64,000 bases of DNA from Marinobacter halotolerans (lineage in GTDB: Bacteria; Pseudomonadota; Gammaproteobacteria; Pseudomonadales; Oleiphilaceae): positions 136,786 through 200,785 of the forward strand of contig NZ_VMHP01000003.1 of the NCBI RefSeq assembly GCF_008795985.1, written 5' to 3'. The notes under the pieces are model-generated. The model was not told where the DNA came from, searched no databases, and was given only the letters and a program-made list of their open reading frames with translations. A program made the translations under genes and the position numbers. Below, piece by piece: positions 17,184 through 25,794 of this stretch (position 1 is its first letter; each line of letters opens with the position of its first letter).

Positions 17184-17249
17184 TCAGGCCTGAGCCCGCT
17201 ACCGTATCGGCCGCAATGCCGATGCGGCGGCCTTCCGGAGTTCCGACTT

Positions 17250-17768
17250 ATGCATTGTCCATTCTGTGGTGAAGCGGATACCAAGGTGATCGACTCCCGG
17301 CTGGTGGCCGAGGGGGATCAGGTACGTCGTCGCCGGGAGTGTCTGTCGTGCCGGGAACGATTCACCACCTTTGAATCTGCCGAGCTGGTGATGCCCCGGG
17401 TCGTCAAACAGGACGGAACCCGTCAGCCGTTTGATGAAGAAAAGCTCCGGTCGGGACTGATGAAGGCGCTTGAAAAGCGGCCTGTCAGTATTGAACAGAT
17501 CGAGGCATCCCTCAACCGGATCAAATTCCGCCTGCGGGCAACCGGCGAGCGTGAAATCAAGTCCATGCACCTGGGTGAAGAAGTGATGGTAGAGCTGCGG
17601 CAACTGGACAAGGTTGCCTATGTCCGTTTCGCCTCGGTGTATCGAAGTTTCCAGGATATCAACGAATTCAAGGAAGAGATTGAGCGGCTTTCTGCAACCT
17701 CCGGGGAAGATCCGGTTGATGTAGCCAAAGCGCTGGCGGACACACCGCCGTCAAAGGGCAAGGCATGA
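17250..17768 (+). CDS. nrdR: Transcriptional repressor NrdR of ribonucleotide reductase genes
   Basis: A 172-residue repressor with an N-terminal zinc ribbon (C3, C6, C31, C34) that binds NrdR boxes, followed by an ATP-cone domain that senses ATP/dATP. The basic run RRRRE lies between the cysteine pairs. The C-terminus is about 15-20 residues longer than E. coli NrdR. It overlaps ribD by 4 bp (ATGA), the common nrdR-ribD arrangement in gammaproteobacteria. Confidence 0.97.
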   Translation: MHCPFCGEADTKVIDSRLVAEGDQVRRRRECLSCRERFTTFESAELVMPRVVKQDGTRQPFDEEKLRSGLMKALEKRPVSIEQIEASLNRIKFRLRATGEREIKSMHLGEEVMVELRQLDKVAYVRFASVYRSFQDINEFKEEIERLSATSGEDPVDVAKALADTPPSKGKA

Positions 17769-18880
17769 CCGATCGGTTGGATACGGCAATGATGGCCCGC
17801 GCTGTGCAGCTGGCCTGGCGCGGTCGCTACTCGACCCATCCCAACCCGCGGGTGGGATGCGTGATTGCCCGGGGCGACCGTATTCTGGGTGAAGGCTGGC
17901 ACGAACGCGCCGGAGAAGCCCATGCAGAAATCCGGGCCCTGAGCCAGGCGGGCCCCGACGCGCGGGGAGCGACTGCCTACGTGACCCTTGAGCCGTGCAG
18001 TCACTTTGGCCGCACACCGCCCTGTGCCAAGGCGCTAGTGGAAGCGGGCGTGGCCCATGTTCATGCGGCTACGGAAGACCCGAATCCGTCGGTGTCCGGC
18101 CGTGGCCTGGCCATGTTGCGGGATGCAGGTATCCGGGTGACCCAGGGGTTGCTGGCGGATGAGGCTATGCGTCTGAACCCGGGCTTCATGAAACGGATGA
18201 ACACTGGAAGACCCTATGTGCGCCTGAAAATGGCGGCAAGTCTGGATGGCCGAACCGCCATGGCCTCGGGCGAAAGCCAATGGATTACCGGGGCCCCGGC
18301 AAGGCAGGACGTCCAGCGTTTGCGGGCCATCAGCGATGCAATATTGACGGGGGTGGGCACGGTGCTTGCGGATAACCCGTCCCTGACTGTCCGCCGGGAA
18401 GAGCTGGGCGATATCGGTGACGCCACCGAGCCTTCCAGGCAGCCACTGCGGGTGATTGCGGACCGGGACGCTCGTACGCCGGCAGACGCAGTAATACTCA
18501 GGGGCGGTAATGTGCAGGTTTTCTGCGCCTCTCCCACACTGGATACCGGCCCTGCCCAGGATCTGGCGGCTCTGGGTATCAGTCTCAGCGGTGTGGCCTG
18601 GCGGGACAACGGCATTGATGTAGGCGAGTTGCTGGACAGCCTTGGCGAGCTGGGAATCAATGAACTATTGGTTGAGGCAGGACCTACGCTGGCCGGAACC
18701 TTTATCAGTGAGCGCCTGGTGGACGAACTCTGGCTTTACCAGGCGCCAGTATTTCTGGGCAGCACCGGCAGGCCGACGGCGCATTTACCGCTGGATTCAA
18801 TGGCCGACAAAGTGCAATGGACGGTGCAGGATCGTCGCCAGATCGGTGCGGACCAGCGGCTGATTCTCGCCCCGGCCTGA
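17765..18880 (+). CDS. ribD: Bifunctional pyrimidine deaminase/reductase RibD
   Basis: Catalyses steps two and three of riboflavin synthesis. The N-terminal deaminase domain has the zinc ligands H53 (HAE, with E55 catalytic), C78 and C87 in the [11 protein letters not shown] motif. The C-terminal reductase domain runs from about residue 150, starting [15 protein letters not shown]. Length (371) is normal. The next riboflavin gene, 68 bp downstream, is ribB; the riboflavin synthase gene ribE often placed here is absent. No FMN riboswitch was seen in or before the cluster. Confidence 0.97.
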   Translation: MTDRLDTAMMARAVQLAWRGRYSTHPNPRVGCVIARGDRILGEGWHERAGEAHAEIRALSQAGPDARGATAYVTLEPCSHFGRTPPCAKALVEAGVAHVHAATEDPNPSVSGRGLAMLRDAGIRVTQGLLADEAMRLNPGFMKRMNTGRPYVRLKMAASLDGRTAMASGESQWITGAPARQDVQRLRAISDAILTGVGTVLADNPSLTVRREELGDIGDATEPSRQPLRVIADRDARTPADAVILRGGNVQVFCASPTLDTGPAQDLAALGISLSGVAWRDNGIDVGELLDSLGELGINELLVEAGPTLAGTFISERLVDELWLYQAPVFLGSTGRPTAHLPLDSMADKVQWTVQDRRQIGADQRLILAPA

Positions 18881-18948
18881 CGCCACTACATTCATGGTTG
18901 CCTTCGCCCTGATTTCGGGCAGGCGGGCCACAAAGGTATTCAAACAGT

Positions 18949-20064
18949 ATGGCACTGAACAGCATTGAAGACATGATCGAGGATATCCGTCAGGGCAAAA
19001 TGGTGATCCTGATGGACGACGAAGATCGGGAGAACGAAGGCGACCTGGTGATGGCTGCAGAGCACTGCACGCCAGAAGCTATCAACTTCATGGCGCGCTT
19101 CGGGCGTGGGCTGATCTGCATGCCGATGACGCGGGACCGTTGCGAGCAGCTCGGTTTGCCTTTGATGGTGCAGCGTAATGCCTCCGGGTTCGGTACCAAG
19201 TTCACCCTGTCTATCGAGGCCACCGAAGGCGTGACCACCGGAATTTCCGCGGCGGATCGTGCCCGGACGGTTCAGGCGGCGGTGGCGCGTGATGCCAAAG
19301 CTACGGACCTGGTGCAGCCGGGCCATATTTTCCCCTTGATGTCGGATCCCGGCGGCGTACTCAGCCGCGCCGGCCACACCGAAGCATCCTGTGACCTGGC
19401 CGCACTGGCCGGATGCGAACCGGCCGGGGTGATCTGTGAAATCATGAACGACGATGGTTCCATGGCCCGCCGTGAGGATCTGGAGCGATTCGCCGAGCAT
19501 CATGACCTGAAGATCGGCACCATCGCCGATCTGATTCACTACCGCACCATGAACGAGCGTACTATTGAGTGTGTCGAGCAGAACGATCTTGACACCGAAT
19601 ATGGTGTTTTCAGTCTGCGGACGTACCGGGATACCATTCAGGGGTCGACCCACCTGGCGATGGTCATGGGTGACATCACCCCCGATGAACCTGCGCTGGT
19701 CCGGGTTCATATTACCGATACCTTCCGTGACCTTCTTGGAGCCCGCCGTGCAGACTCGCGGAGCTGGCCGCTGCATCGGGCCCTGGAGAAGGTGGCCAAC
19801 GAAGGCCGGGGCGTTGTGGTGCTTCTCAATAGCGCTGAAGACAGCTATAACCTTGAAGACCGGATCCGCGAATTTTTTGAATCAGACCAGAAATCCGCAG
19901 CCAAGGGCAGTTCCGGCGTGTACTTCACCGTGGGTACCGGGTCCCAGATTCTGAGAGACCTGGGAGTGAGTAAAATGCGCTTGCTGAGCCCGCCGATCAA
20001 ATTCTCCGCCATTTCCGGCTTTGATCTGGAAGTTGTGGAATACGTGCCCTACACACCCCAATGA
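18949..20064 (+). CDS. ribB: 3,4-dihydroxy-2-butanone 4-phosphate synthase with degenerate GTP cyclohydrolase II domain (RibBX type)
   Basis: The N-terminal domain (about residues 1-200) is a complete RibB, with [11 protein letters not shown] and the HTEASCDLA segment, making the four-carbon unit of riboflavin from ribulose 5-phosphate. The C-terminal part (about 207-371) has a RibA-like framework ([24 protein letters not shown]), but there is no cysteine after about residue 206. The three zinc-binding cysteines of active GTP cyclohydrolase II are missing, so it is probably not RibA. This matches the RibBX variant described in Proteobacteria, in which X is a non-catalytic RibA relative. An active ribA should exist elsewhere. 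Confidence 0.93.
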   Translation: MALNSIEDMIEDIRQGKMVILMDDEDRENEGDLVMAAEHCTPEAINFMARFGRGLICMPMTRDRCEQLGLPLMVQRNASGFGTKFTLSIEATEGVTTGISAADRARTVQAAVARDAKATDLVQPGHIFPLMSDPGGVLSRAGHTEASCDLAALAGCEPAGVICEIMNDDGSMARREDLERFAEHHDLKIGTIADLIHYRTMNERTIECVEQNDLDTEYGVFSLRTYRDTIQGSTHLAMVMGDITPDEPALVRVHITDTFRDLLGARRADSRSWPLHRALEKVANEGRGVVVLLNSAEDSYNLEDRIREFFESDQKSAAKGSSGVYFTVGTGSQILRDLGVSKMRLLSPPIKFSAISGFDLEVVEYVPYTPQ

Positions 20065-20118
20065 TTTAACCCTGCGGCGTCCGTGATTACTGACGACGCC
20101 GCAATGAAGGAGCCATGC

Positions 20119-20595
20119 ATGGCAGACGTAAAAGTAATAGAAGGTGATTTCAGAAACTGCAGCGGCCGTTACGCCCTGGTTGTTGGCCGTTTTAACGGTT
20201 TTGTTGTGGAAAGCCTGGTGCAAGGCGCGCTGGATACGCTGCGCAGGCATGGAATTGCCGATTCCGACATCACCATTGTTCGCGTACCCGGGGCATACGA
20301 AATGCCGCTGGCGGTCAAGCGTGTGGCGGAAACGGGAAATTTCGACGCGATTATTGCCCTGGGGGCCGTTATTCGTGGTGGAACCCCGCATTTCGAGTAT
20401 GTGGCGGGGGAAGCCTCGAGCGGGCTGGGTGCGGTCAGCCTTGATAGCGACGTGCCGGTGACCTTTGGCGTTCTGACAGTGGACTCTATCGAACAGGCGA
20501 TCGAGCGCGCCGGAACCAAAGCGGGCAACAAGGGCGCCGAAGCGGCCATTACCGCGCTGGAAATGGTCAGCCTGTTCAACAAGCTGGGTGAGTGA
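20119..20595 (+). CDS. ribH: 6,7-dimethyl-8-ribityllumazine synthase
   Basis: Condenses the pyrimidine and butanone phosphate intermediates to lumazine, the penultimate step of riboflavin synthesis. The ATG at 20119 has AAGGAG at 20107-20112 with 6-nt spacing, giving 158 residues. A GTG at 20083 is in frame but has no such signal. Conserved elements include [31 protein letters not shown] and a C-terminal segment rich in E/A. It overlaps nusB by one base (TGATG). Confidence 0.97.
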   Translation: MADVKVIEGDFRNCSGRYALVVGRFNGFVVESLVQGALDTLRRHGIADSDITIVRVPGAYEMPLAVKRVAETGNFDAIIALGAVIRGGTPHFEYVAGEASSGLGAVSLDSDVPVTFGVLTVDSIEQAIERAGTKAGNKGAEAAITALEMVSLFNKLGE

Positions 20596-21071
20596 TGAGT
20601 ACATCTGACGAAAGCGCTGCCCAGCCTGCCCCAACAGGGCAACCCAAAGCCGGTGATCGACGCCGTGCCCGCGCTCTGGCCATGCAGGGTCTGTATCAGC
20701 GCCATTTCACGAAAGGCGCGATTACTGACATTGAGTCCGAATTCATTGTAGACAACGATATGACCAAGGTCGACGGGGCCTATTTTCGTGATCTGCTGCG
20801 TGGCGTGCATCGCGAGCAGGAAGTACTCGATCGCCTGATTGAGCCGTTTCTGGATCGCCCGATTCATGAAGTGGACGCCATCGAACTCGCTATCGTCCGC
20901 CTGGGCACCTACGAGCTCAAATATCGTCTGGACGTGCCTTACCGGGTGGTGATCAACGAAGGTATCGAAATGGCCAAGAAGTTCGGAGGTACCGAAGGCC
21001 ATAAGTTTGTCAACAGCGTTCTCGATAAGCTGGGTCATCGCCTACGCCTGGCCGAGACCCGTCCGCGGTGA
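20595..21071 (+). CDS. nusB: Transcription antitermination factor NusB
   Basis: RNA-binding factor that, with NusE (S10), binds boxA in ribosomal RNA leaders; a boxA lies at 63741-63752 in this window. 158 residues: a Ser/Pro-rich N-terminal extension, then the NusB fold with RARALAMQGLYQ and the segment ELKYRLDVPYRVVINEGIEM. ATG at 20595 is preferred over the GTG one codon earlier because it forms a TGATG overlap with ribH. ribH-nusB-thiL is the usual order. Confidence 0.96.
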   Translation: MSTSDESAAQPAPTGQPKAGDRRRARALAMQGLYQRHFTKGAITDIESEFIVDNDMTKVDGAYFRDLLRGVHREQEVLDRLIEPFLDRPIHEVDAIELAIVRLGTYELKYRLDVPYRVVINEGIEMAKKFGGTEGHKFVNSVLDKLGHRLRLAETRPR

Positions 21072-21074
21072 TCG

Positions 21075-22028
21075 ATGGGTGAGTTTGAACTGATCCGCCG
21101 GTACTTTTTTCCCCTTTCCAGTGCGGGCAGGCACCCTGACGTTCTTCTGGGGCCCGGTGATGACTGTGCCATTCAGCGGGTCGGCCAGAACCGGGACCTG
21201 GTCTTCTCTGTAGACACACTGGTGGAAGGGGTTCATTTCCCGAAAGACTATTCACCGCGAAAGCTTGGCTGGCGGAGTCTGGCGGTTGCAGCCAGTGATC
21301 TTGCTGCGATGGGAGCCGACCCGGTGTGCTTTACCCTGGCTATTGCCCTTCCCGAGGCTCGTGCTGACTGGCTTGGAGACTTCAGTGCCGGGCTGGCAGA
21401 GGCGTCCCGTCAGTTCGGTCTGAACCTGGCCGGAGGCGATACCACCAGTGGCCCACTCACAGTGACGGTGCAGGTTCACGGTACCGTGCCGGAAGGTAAG
21501 GCGATATTGCGATCCGGCGCAAAACCGGGTGACCTGATCTGTGTCTCCGGCACCCTGGGCAATGCGGCCGCTGCCCTTGATTACCTCCAGATGGATTCAC
21601 CGACACCGGCTCAGTCAGCCGTTCTGGCACATTACCACGCGCCTGAGCCCCGGCTGGCGCTTGGAGTGGCCCTGAGAGGACAGGCGTCTGCCGCCGTGGA
21701 CATCTCCGATGGTCTGTCGGCTGATCTCGGTCATTTGCTGGAAGCTTCTGGGGTAAGCGGCGAGATCGACATCCATTGCCTGCCGCTGTCTGATCATCTG
21801 AAGGCGCTGCGGGAGGATGCGATTGATCTTGCGCTCTATGGCGGAGACGATTACGAGCTTTGCCTGACCCTGTCAGAGCCAGCGCTGGAAGGATTGCCGC
21901 GGCTTATTCGTGACCAGATCACGGTGATTGGTCGAGTCAAGGAGGGCACTGGGCTGTTTTTCGATGGACAAAAAACAGCCGGTCAGCGGCAGGGGTACGA
22001 CCACTTCGGCGAGGATGCGGGTCAGTGA
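21075..22028 (+). CDS. thiL: Thiamine-monophosphate kinase
   Basis: Phosphorylates thiamine monophosphate to the active cofactor thiamine diphosphate. The 317 residues have the GDDCAI Mg-ATP motif near the N-terminus, LAGGDTTSG and the VDISDGLSADLGHLLEASG region of the PurM/ThiL fold. It starts 3 bp after nusB. The pgpA gene that often follows thiL in related genomes is absent; instead a convergent small gene overlaps the last 7 bp. Confidence 0.96.
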   Translation: MGEFELIRRYFFPLSSAGRHPDVLLGPGDDCAIQRVGQNRDLVFSVDTLVEGVHFPKDYSPRKLGWRSLAVAASDLAAMGADPVCFTLAIALPEARADWLGDFSAGLAEASRQFGLNLAGGDTTSGPLTVTVQVHGTVPEGKAILRSGAKPGDLICVSGTLGNAAAALDYLQMDSPTPAQSAVLAHYHAPEPRLALGVALRGQASAAVDISDGLSADLGHLLEASGVSGEIDIHCLPLSDHLKALREDAIDLALYGGDDYELCLTLSEPALEGLPRLIRDQITVIGRVKEGTGLFFDGQKTAGQRQGYDHFGEDAGQ

Positions 22029-22225
22029 ACCTGCTGTTCTTCCGGTAGCAATTTCACCACGTGCAGAAACCGTTTCAGGCCCACTTCGGCACGCTCCCGT
22101 GAAGCGAATGGTCCACTGTCAAAACCTTCTCTGGTTGTGAAGTACCATTTGCCACCGACACAGAAATAACGGCTGCTGCGGAATGGGGCCGGGCCTTGTT
22201 CACCGGTTCGACGCTGGATATCCAT
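22022..22225 (-). CDS. Small conserved-type protein (DUF6316-like, tentative)
   Basis: A 67-residue protein starting MDIQRRTGEQGPAPFRSSRYF, with RBS AGGAG 6 nt before the ATG at 22225. A 14-codon in-frame extension upstream is less likely. It has a compact pattern of aromatic and turn residues (RYFCVGGKWYFTTREG...GPF.SR..AE.GL..F) that resembles small DUF6316-type proteins of marine gammaproteobacteria. Family assignment is from memory. No signal peptide or membrane segment. Its 3' end overlaps that of thiL by 7 bp. Function unknown. Confidence 0.7.
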   Translation of the reverse strand: MDIQRRTGEQGPAPFRSSRYFCVGGKWYFTTREGFDSGPFASRERAEVGLKRFLHVVKLLPEEQQVH

Positions 22226-22481
22226 GTTTACTCCTGGGCCCGCCCTCAAACATCTGATGTCGGGCATCGCGAAATTTCACTGTTCGACTGTTTAAAATTA
22301 AATCAATTCCTGCCGAATTCAACATTTTTTTACATTTCTTTGTTCAACGAACCTGATGTATCAGCCATCGAATCCGTGAGAAAGCGCTCGGGCCTTGCTC
22401 TGGCAGGTATGTCTGGTCAAAATGCTGTTTCGATAAGTACTTAGTCCAGCCGCTTGGCTGATAATCGGATAGGGGCAAACC

Positions 22482-23156
22482 ATGAAAGGGCAAGGAATTA
22501 TTTCGTCGTTTCGGCATTTACGAGTCGGTCTTCTGGCCATAGCCGGTCTGATTGTTCTGTCAGGATGCAGTTCGACCACGTCCCGGGTACAGACTTGGGA
22601 CGGCAACGCTGAAAATGCAGACCAGGTAGCCGTGCTTTCAGCGCCAGGCGCCATCAAGGTGGGTGAGGTTAACGGTAAATCGATGACCAGCTTCCTGATA
22701 GACGATCTGAACGTTGAATATGAGCTACTGCCGGGCAAAAACCAGATTGTGTTTACCTACAAGACCATATGGTCCAAGGCCCAGAACGTGCAGGATGGCG
22801 AATCCAAAGTACACGTGGTGGAAACGCCCCGTCAGGTTGTCACTATTGATGCCGAGCCTGGCGCCGTATACCGTTTCGACGCTCCAAAACCAGAGGATCG
22901 TCAGGAGGCTCTGGCCCTGGTAGAGAATTTCTCTGTGGACCTGGTTAACGCCAGTGGACAGACCGTTGCAACCTCTTCGCCCTGGACTGCTGCCAGCACC
23001 CAGGTAGCGGCGACGAAAACACCAGTGCCAGAGTCACCGTCCTACACGGCGCCAGCCGCTTCTGATGCCGGTACCACGCTTGAGCAGCTCAAAGCCCTTT
23101 GGGGGAAAGCGTCGGAGGAAGAGAAGCGCAAGTTCCTGGGCTGGGCCTTTGACTGA
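22482..23156 (+). CDS. DUF2057 (YccT-like) lipoprotein
   Basis: A 224-residue exported protein. The signal peptide ends in a lipobox LSGC with Cys29 as the predicted lipid-modified residue, so it is likely membrane-anchored in the periplasm. The region from about 45 to 150 has the DUF2057 pattern: a beta-sandwich start (INGKSM-like VNGKSMTSF), then LLPGKNQIVFTYKTIW. A Thr/Pro/Ala linker leads to a C-terminal helix (LEQLKALWGKASEEEKRKFLGW). The function of the family is unclear. ATG at 22482. The 256-bp gap before it is AT-rich and divergent with the small gene. Confidence 0.8.
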   Translation: MKGQGIISSFRHLRVGLLAIAGLIVLSGCSSTTSRVQTWDGNAENADQVAVLSAPGAIKVGEVNGKSMTSFLIDDLNVEYELLPGKNQIVFTYKTIWSKAQNVQDGESKVHVVETPRQVVTIDAEPGAVYRFDAPKPEDRQEALALVENFSVDLVNASGQTVATSSPWTAASTQVAATKTPVPESPSYTAPAASDAGTTLEQLKALWGKASEEEKRKFLGWAFD

Positions 23157-23187
23157 CCCCCTTCAGAGCGCGCGAGAGAGCGCGAGT

Positions 23188-24717
23188 CTAGCTGCGGAAG
23201 CGGGCAACCGTCTTTCGCAGCGCCCCTTCCACCAGCGTCAGGGCGTCATCCATCAACGTAGGGTGGACCTCGGGATCAAAGTCCGTATCGGCGGCTTCCT
23301 CCGTGAGGCCTGCGGCGGCTGCCTCAATGGCGTCCAGGCTATCTGCAAGCAGGGTAGCCAGTGATTCCCCGTCCGCGACCACGTCCGGACAAAGCGTGAA
23401 ATTGACCGTCAGCTTTCCCTGATAGCTCACCGCTACAATCACCAGTCCCATGCTGTCGAACAGTGGGCCGGTATTAAACTGGCTGATCAGCCTCGCCCCC
23501 TGCAGATAAAGCGGAACCTGGGGCCCCGGCACATTAGTAATGGGCAGGTTGAACACCGGCTGGTAGCGCTGGGCGATCTGCAGCTCAGAGTAGAGCCTGG
23601 CGGACAGCGCCAGCATGGTTGAGGGCAATAGCTCGGTCAACCGATCGGCGGCAATCGCTTCCCGGTAAGGCTCCGATTCCACCGCGTTCCAGTGAATCCG
23701 GCGGATGCGTCTGGCCGGGCAGGCTTCCTGGGTGGCCAGATCCAGCAGCATCGCCGACATCTGGTTACCCGTTGCCTTGCGGAGGCTGCTCGAGCGCACC
23801 GAAATGGGCGTCATGGCCACCAGTGAGCGATCAGTTTCCATTCCCTGTGCCAGCATATAGCGCCTGAGGGTTTCCGCGCACAGCCCCAACACCACATCAT
23901 TGAGGGTGACATTGCCGAGCGTGGCCTTTATCGCCTTCAAACGTGACAGATCGACGCTGCCTGCCACAATCTGACGATTCGCCGTAATCTGCCGGTTAAA
24001 GGGGCTGTGCGGAGCAGAGAAAAACGGAAATGGCAGGGGCAGTTTGCGCAGTTGCTTCTGGATGACCCCGCGGGCGGTTGCTTCTGCAGCGCTGAAGGCC
24101 ACGGAAGTGATCTGTAGGGGCTTGCGTACCAGGTTGGCCCCCGCCTGCAGCATCACCCGCTCATCGGATGGTGCCGGGGCGGGCGCCCAGCTGCGTGGTG
24201 GGTCAATGCGGCGCGGCTCCGGGCCGTATTCAAGCAGCTTTGCAATGATTTCCTCGCCGCTGAAGGCGTCGATGGCGGCATGGTGAAGCTTGATAATCAG
24301 CGCGAAGCCGGTCTGGGAGTCAGCGTCTTCCGAGGCGCGGAAACCGTCCACGAAGGTGATATGCCACAGCGGCCGATCGCGCTTTAAGGGTTGCTCCAGA
24401 ATTCGCGACGCCAGCTTCATCAGATTTGATTGATCGCCATTTTCGCCAAGATTTACGTAGGCGAGGTGGCGTTCAATGCTGAAATCGGAATCGTCGATCC
24501 AGTAGGGGCGCCCCAGCCTGAATGGAATTTCCTTCAGGCGCTGGCGGAACAGTGGAACCACGTGAAGTCGGCTTCGCAGATAGGCGACGAAGGTGCTGAA
24601 GGCCAGCGGGGTGTCGCGATCGGAAGCGTCGAAAAGATAGATGCCGCCAATGTGCATGGGGGCGGTTTCGGATTCCAGATATAGAAAAGAGGCGTCCAGT
24701 TCCGACAGCTGCCGCAT
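23188..24717 (-). CDS. Wax ester synthase / diacylglycerol acyltransferase (WS/DGAT) family protein
   Basis: A 509-residue member of the bifunctional WS/DGAT family that joins acyl-CoA to long-chain alcohols or diacylglycerol to make storage lipids. The PLW motif (116-118) and the NDVVLGLCAE segment are present. The catalytic motif reads HHAAIDA (145-151): both histidines and the aspartate are kept, but the glycine of HHxxxDG is alanine. Marinobacter genomes usually carry several paralogues with different activities. The N-terminus MRQLSELDASFLYLE is typical. Activity and substrate cannot be judged from sequence alone. Confidence 0.9.
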   Translation of the reverse strand: MRQLSELDASFLYLESETAPMHIGGIYLFDASDRDTPLAFSTFVAYLRSRLHVVPLFRQRLKEIPFRLGRPYWIDDSDFSIERHLAYVNLGENGDQSNLMKLASRILEQPLKRDRPLWHITFVDGFRASEDADSQTGFALIIKLHHAAIDAFSGEEIIAKLLEYGPEPRRIDPPRSWAPAPAPSDERVMLQAGANLVRKPLQITSVAFSAAEATARGVIQKQLRKLPLPFPFFSAPHSPFNRQITANRQIVAGSVDLSRLKAIKATLGNVTLNDVVLGLCAETLRRYMLAQGMETDRSLVAMTPISVRSSSLRKATGNQMSAMLLDLATQEACPARRIRRIHWNAVESEPYREAIAADRLTELLPSTMLALSARLYSELQIAQRYQPVFNLPITNVPGPQVPLYLQGARLISQFNTGPLFDSMGLVIVAVSYQGKLTVNFTLCPDVVADGESLATLLADSLDAIEAAAAGLTEEAADTDFDPEVHPTLMDDALTLVEGALRKTVARFRS

Positions 24718-24781
24718 GGTTTGAGAGCTCCATTCAGATAATGCGCGTCGGGGCAGTATAAACGACGCGCCGTGAGGGACA

Positions 24782-25690
24782 CTAGTTAAGCCAGTCGGAC
24801 ATTGCCGGGGAGCTGGTCAGCCTTTCCCAGAACCACATCAGTGCCTTGCCCTGGTCTTCGGCATGGCGAGCGAGGTGAAGCATGATGGGCTGGCGTGGTT
24901 CGTGGACCGTCAGCGCGACCAGTTCGCCTGTCTCAAGCAACCCCCGAACCCGTGGTTCCGGCAACCAGCCAACGGCCAGGCCGGCTTTCTGTATGGCAAC
25001 TTTCTGGTCGATGTTGGCGACGGTCAGGGTGCGCTGCCGACGGAAAATACCCGCATTACCCGGAGGCAGAGACCGTGAGGTGTCTGCCGCCACGGCCGCG
25101 GGAAAGGCTGCAATCGCCGCTTCCGACAACGGTTGCTGGGCCTGGGTCAACGGGTGGTCCGGCGCTACGGCGTAAACAAAGGACATTCGGCCCAGTGGGC
25201 TGGTGGTAAAGGCTCCGGCCGGTTTGCTCATCTGGTCGGCGCCGACGATCATGTCAATTCTTCGGCTTTGGAGCGCATCCCAGGAGCCGGCGAACACCTC
25301 CTCGACTAGTTGCACCTCAACCGGTACCCCAAGTTCGTAAAACTCACGGACGGCATCGAACAGGCACTCGGCGGGTAAAAGGGAGTTAAACCCGATGCGC
25401 AGCCGTGTTTCCCAGCCTTTTGCCACCTGCTGGGTGGTGTGAGCAAGGGTTTCCGCCGCTTCCAGCAGGCTGCGGCCTTCCTGAAGCAGGTAGCGCCCTG
25501 CCGGAGTCAGTGCGGCCCGGTGCCCGGTGCGGTCGAAGATGACCACGTTCAGGTCTTCTTCCAGCTTCTGCACGGTGTAGCTGATGGCTGACGGCACGCG
25601 GAAGAGCTCGCCGGCTGCGCCGGCAAAACTGCCTTTGCGATCAATGGCGTCGAGAACTTTCAGGGCGTCAATGGTGATGGCTGTGTGCAT
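24782..25690 (-). CDS. LysR-family transcriptional regulator
   Basis: A 302-residue regulator with an N-terminal winged helix-turn-helix (residues about 6-65; FAGAAGELFRVPSAISYTVQKLEEDL) and a periplasmic-binding-protein-like effector domain from about 90. It resembles YhaJ/DhpR-like LysR proteins but I cannot place it more exactly. It is divergent from the GST-like gene over 104 bp, the classic arrangement for LysR control of the neighbour. The WS/DGAT gene lies downstream on the same strand with 64 bp between. Confidence 0.93.
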   Translation of the reverse strand: MHTAITIDALKVLDAIDRKGSFAGAAGELFRVPSAISYTVQKLEEDLNVVIFDRTGHRAALTPAGRYLLQEGRSLLEAAETLAHTTQQVAKGWETRLRIGFNSLLPAECLFDAVREFYELGVPVEVQLVEEVFAGSWDALQSRRIDMIVGADQMSKPAGAFTTSPLGRMSFVYAVAPDHPLTQAQQPLSEAAIAAFPAAVAADTSRSLPPGNAGIFRRQRTLTVANIDQKVAIQKAGLAVGWLPEPRVRGLLETGELVALTVHEPRQPIMLHLARHAEDQGKALMWFWERLTSSPAMSDWLN

Positions 25691-25794
25691 GTTCGAATTA
25701 TCTGATTGTGTTGGCCAGAATTGATTGTTTGAGAGCGTAGCAGGGTCGCCGGTATTCTGCTTCCACTTTCTTACGATCAGATTCTGGGGGCTTT

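Noticed and set aside
17183..21071. FMN riboswitch before ribD or ribB
   Set aside because: I looked for the conserved RFN element and found none; the ribD start lies inside nrdR and only 68 bp separate ribD and ribB.
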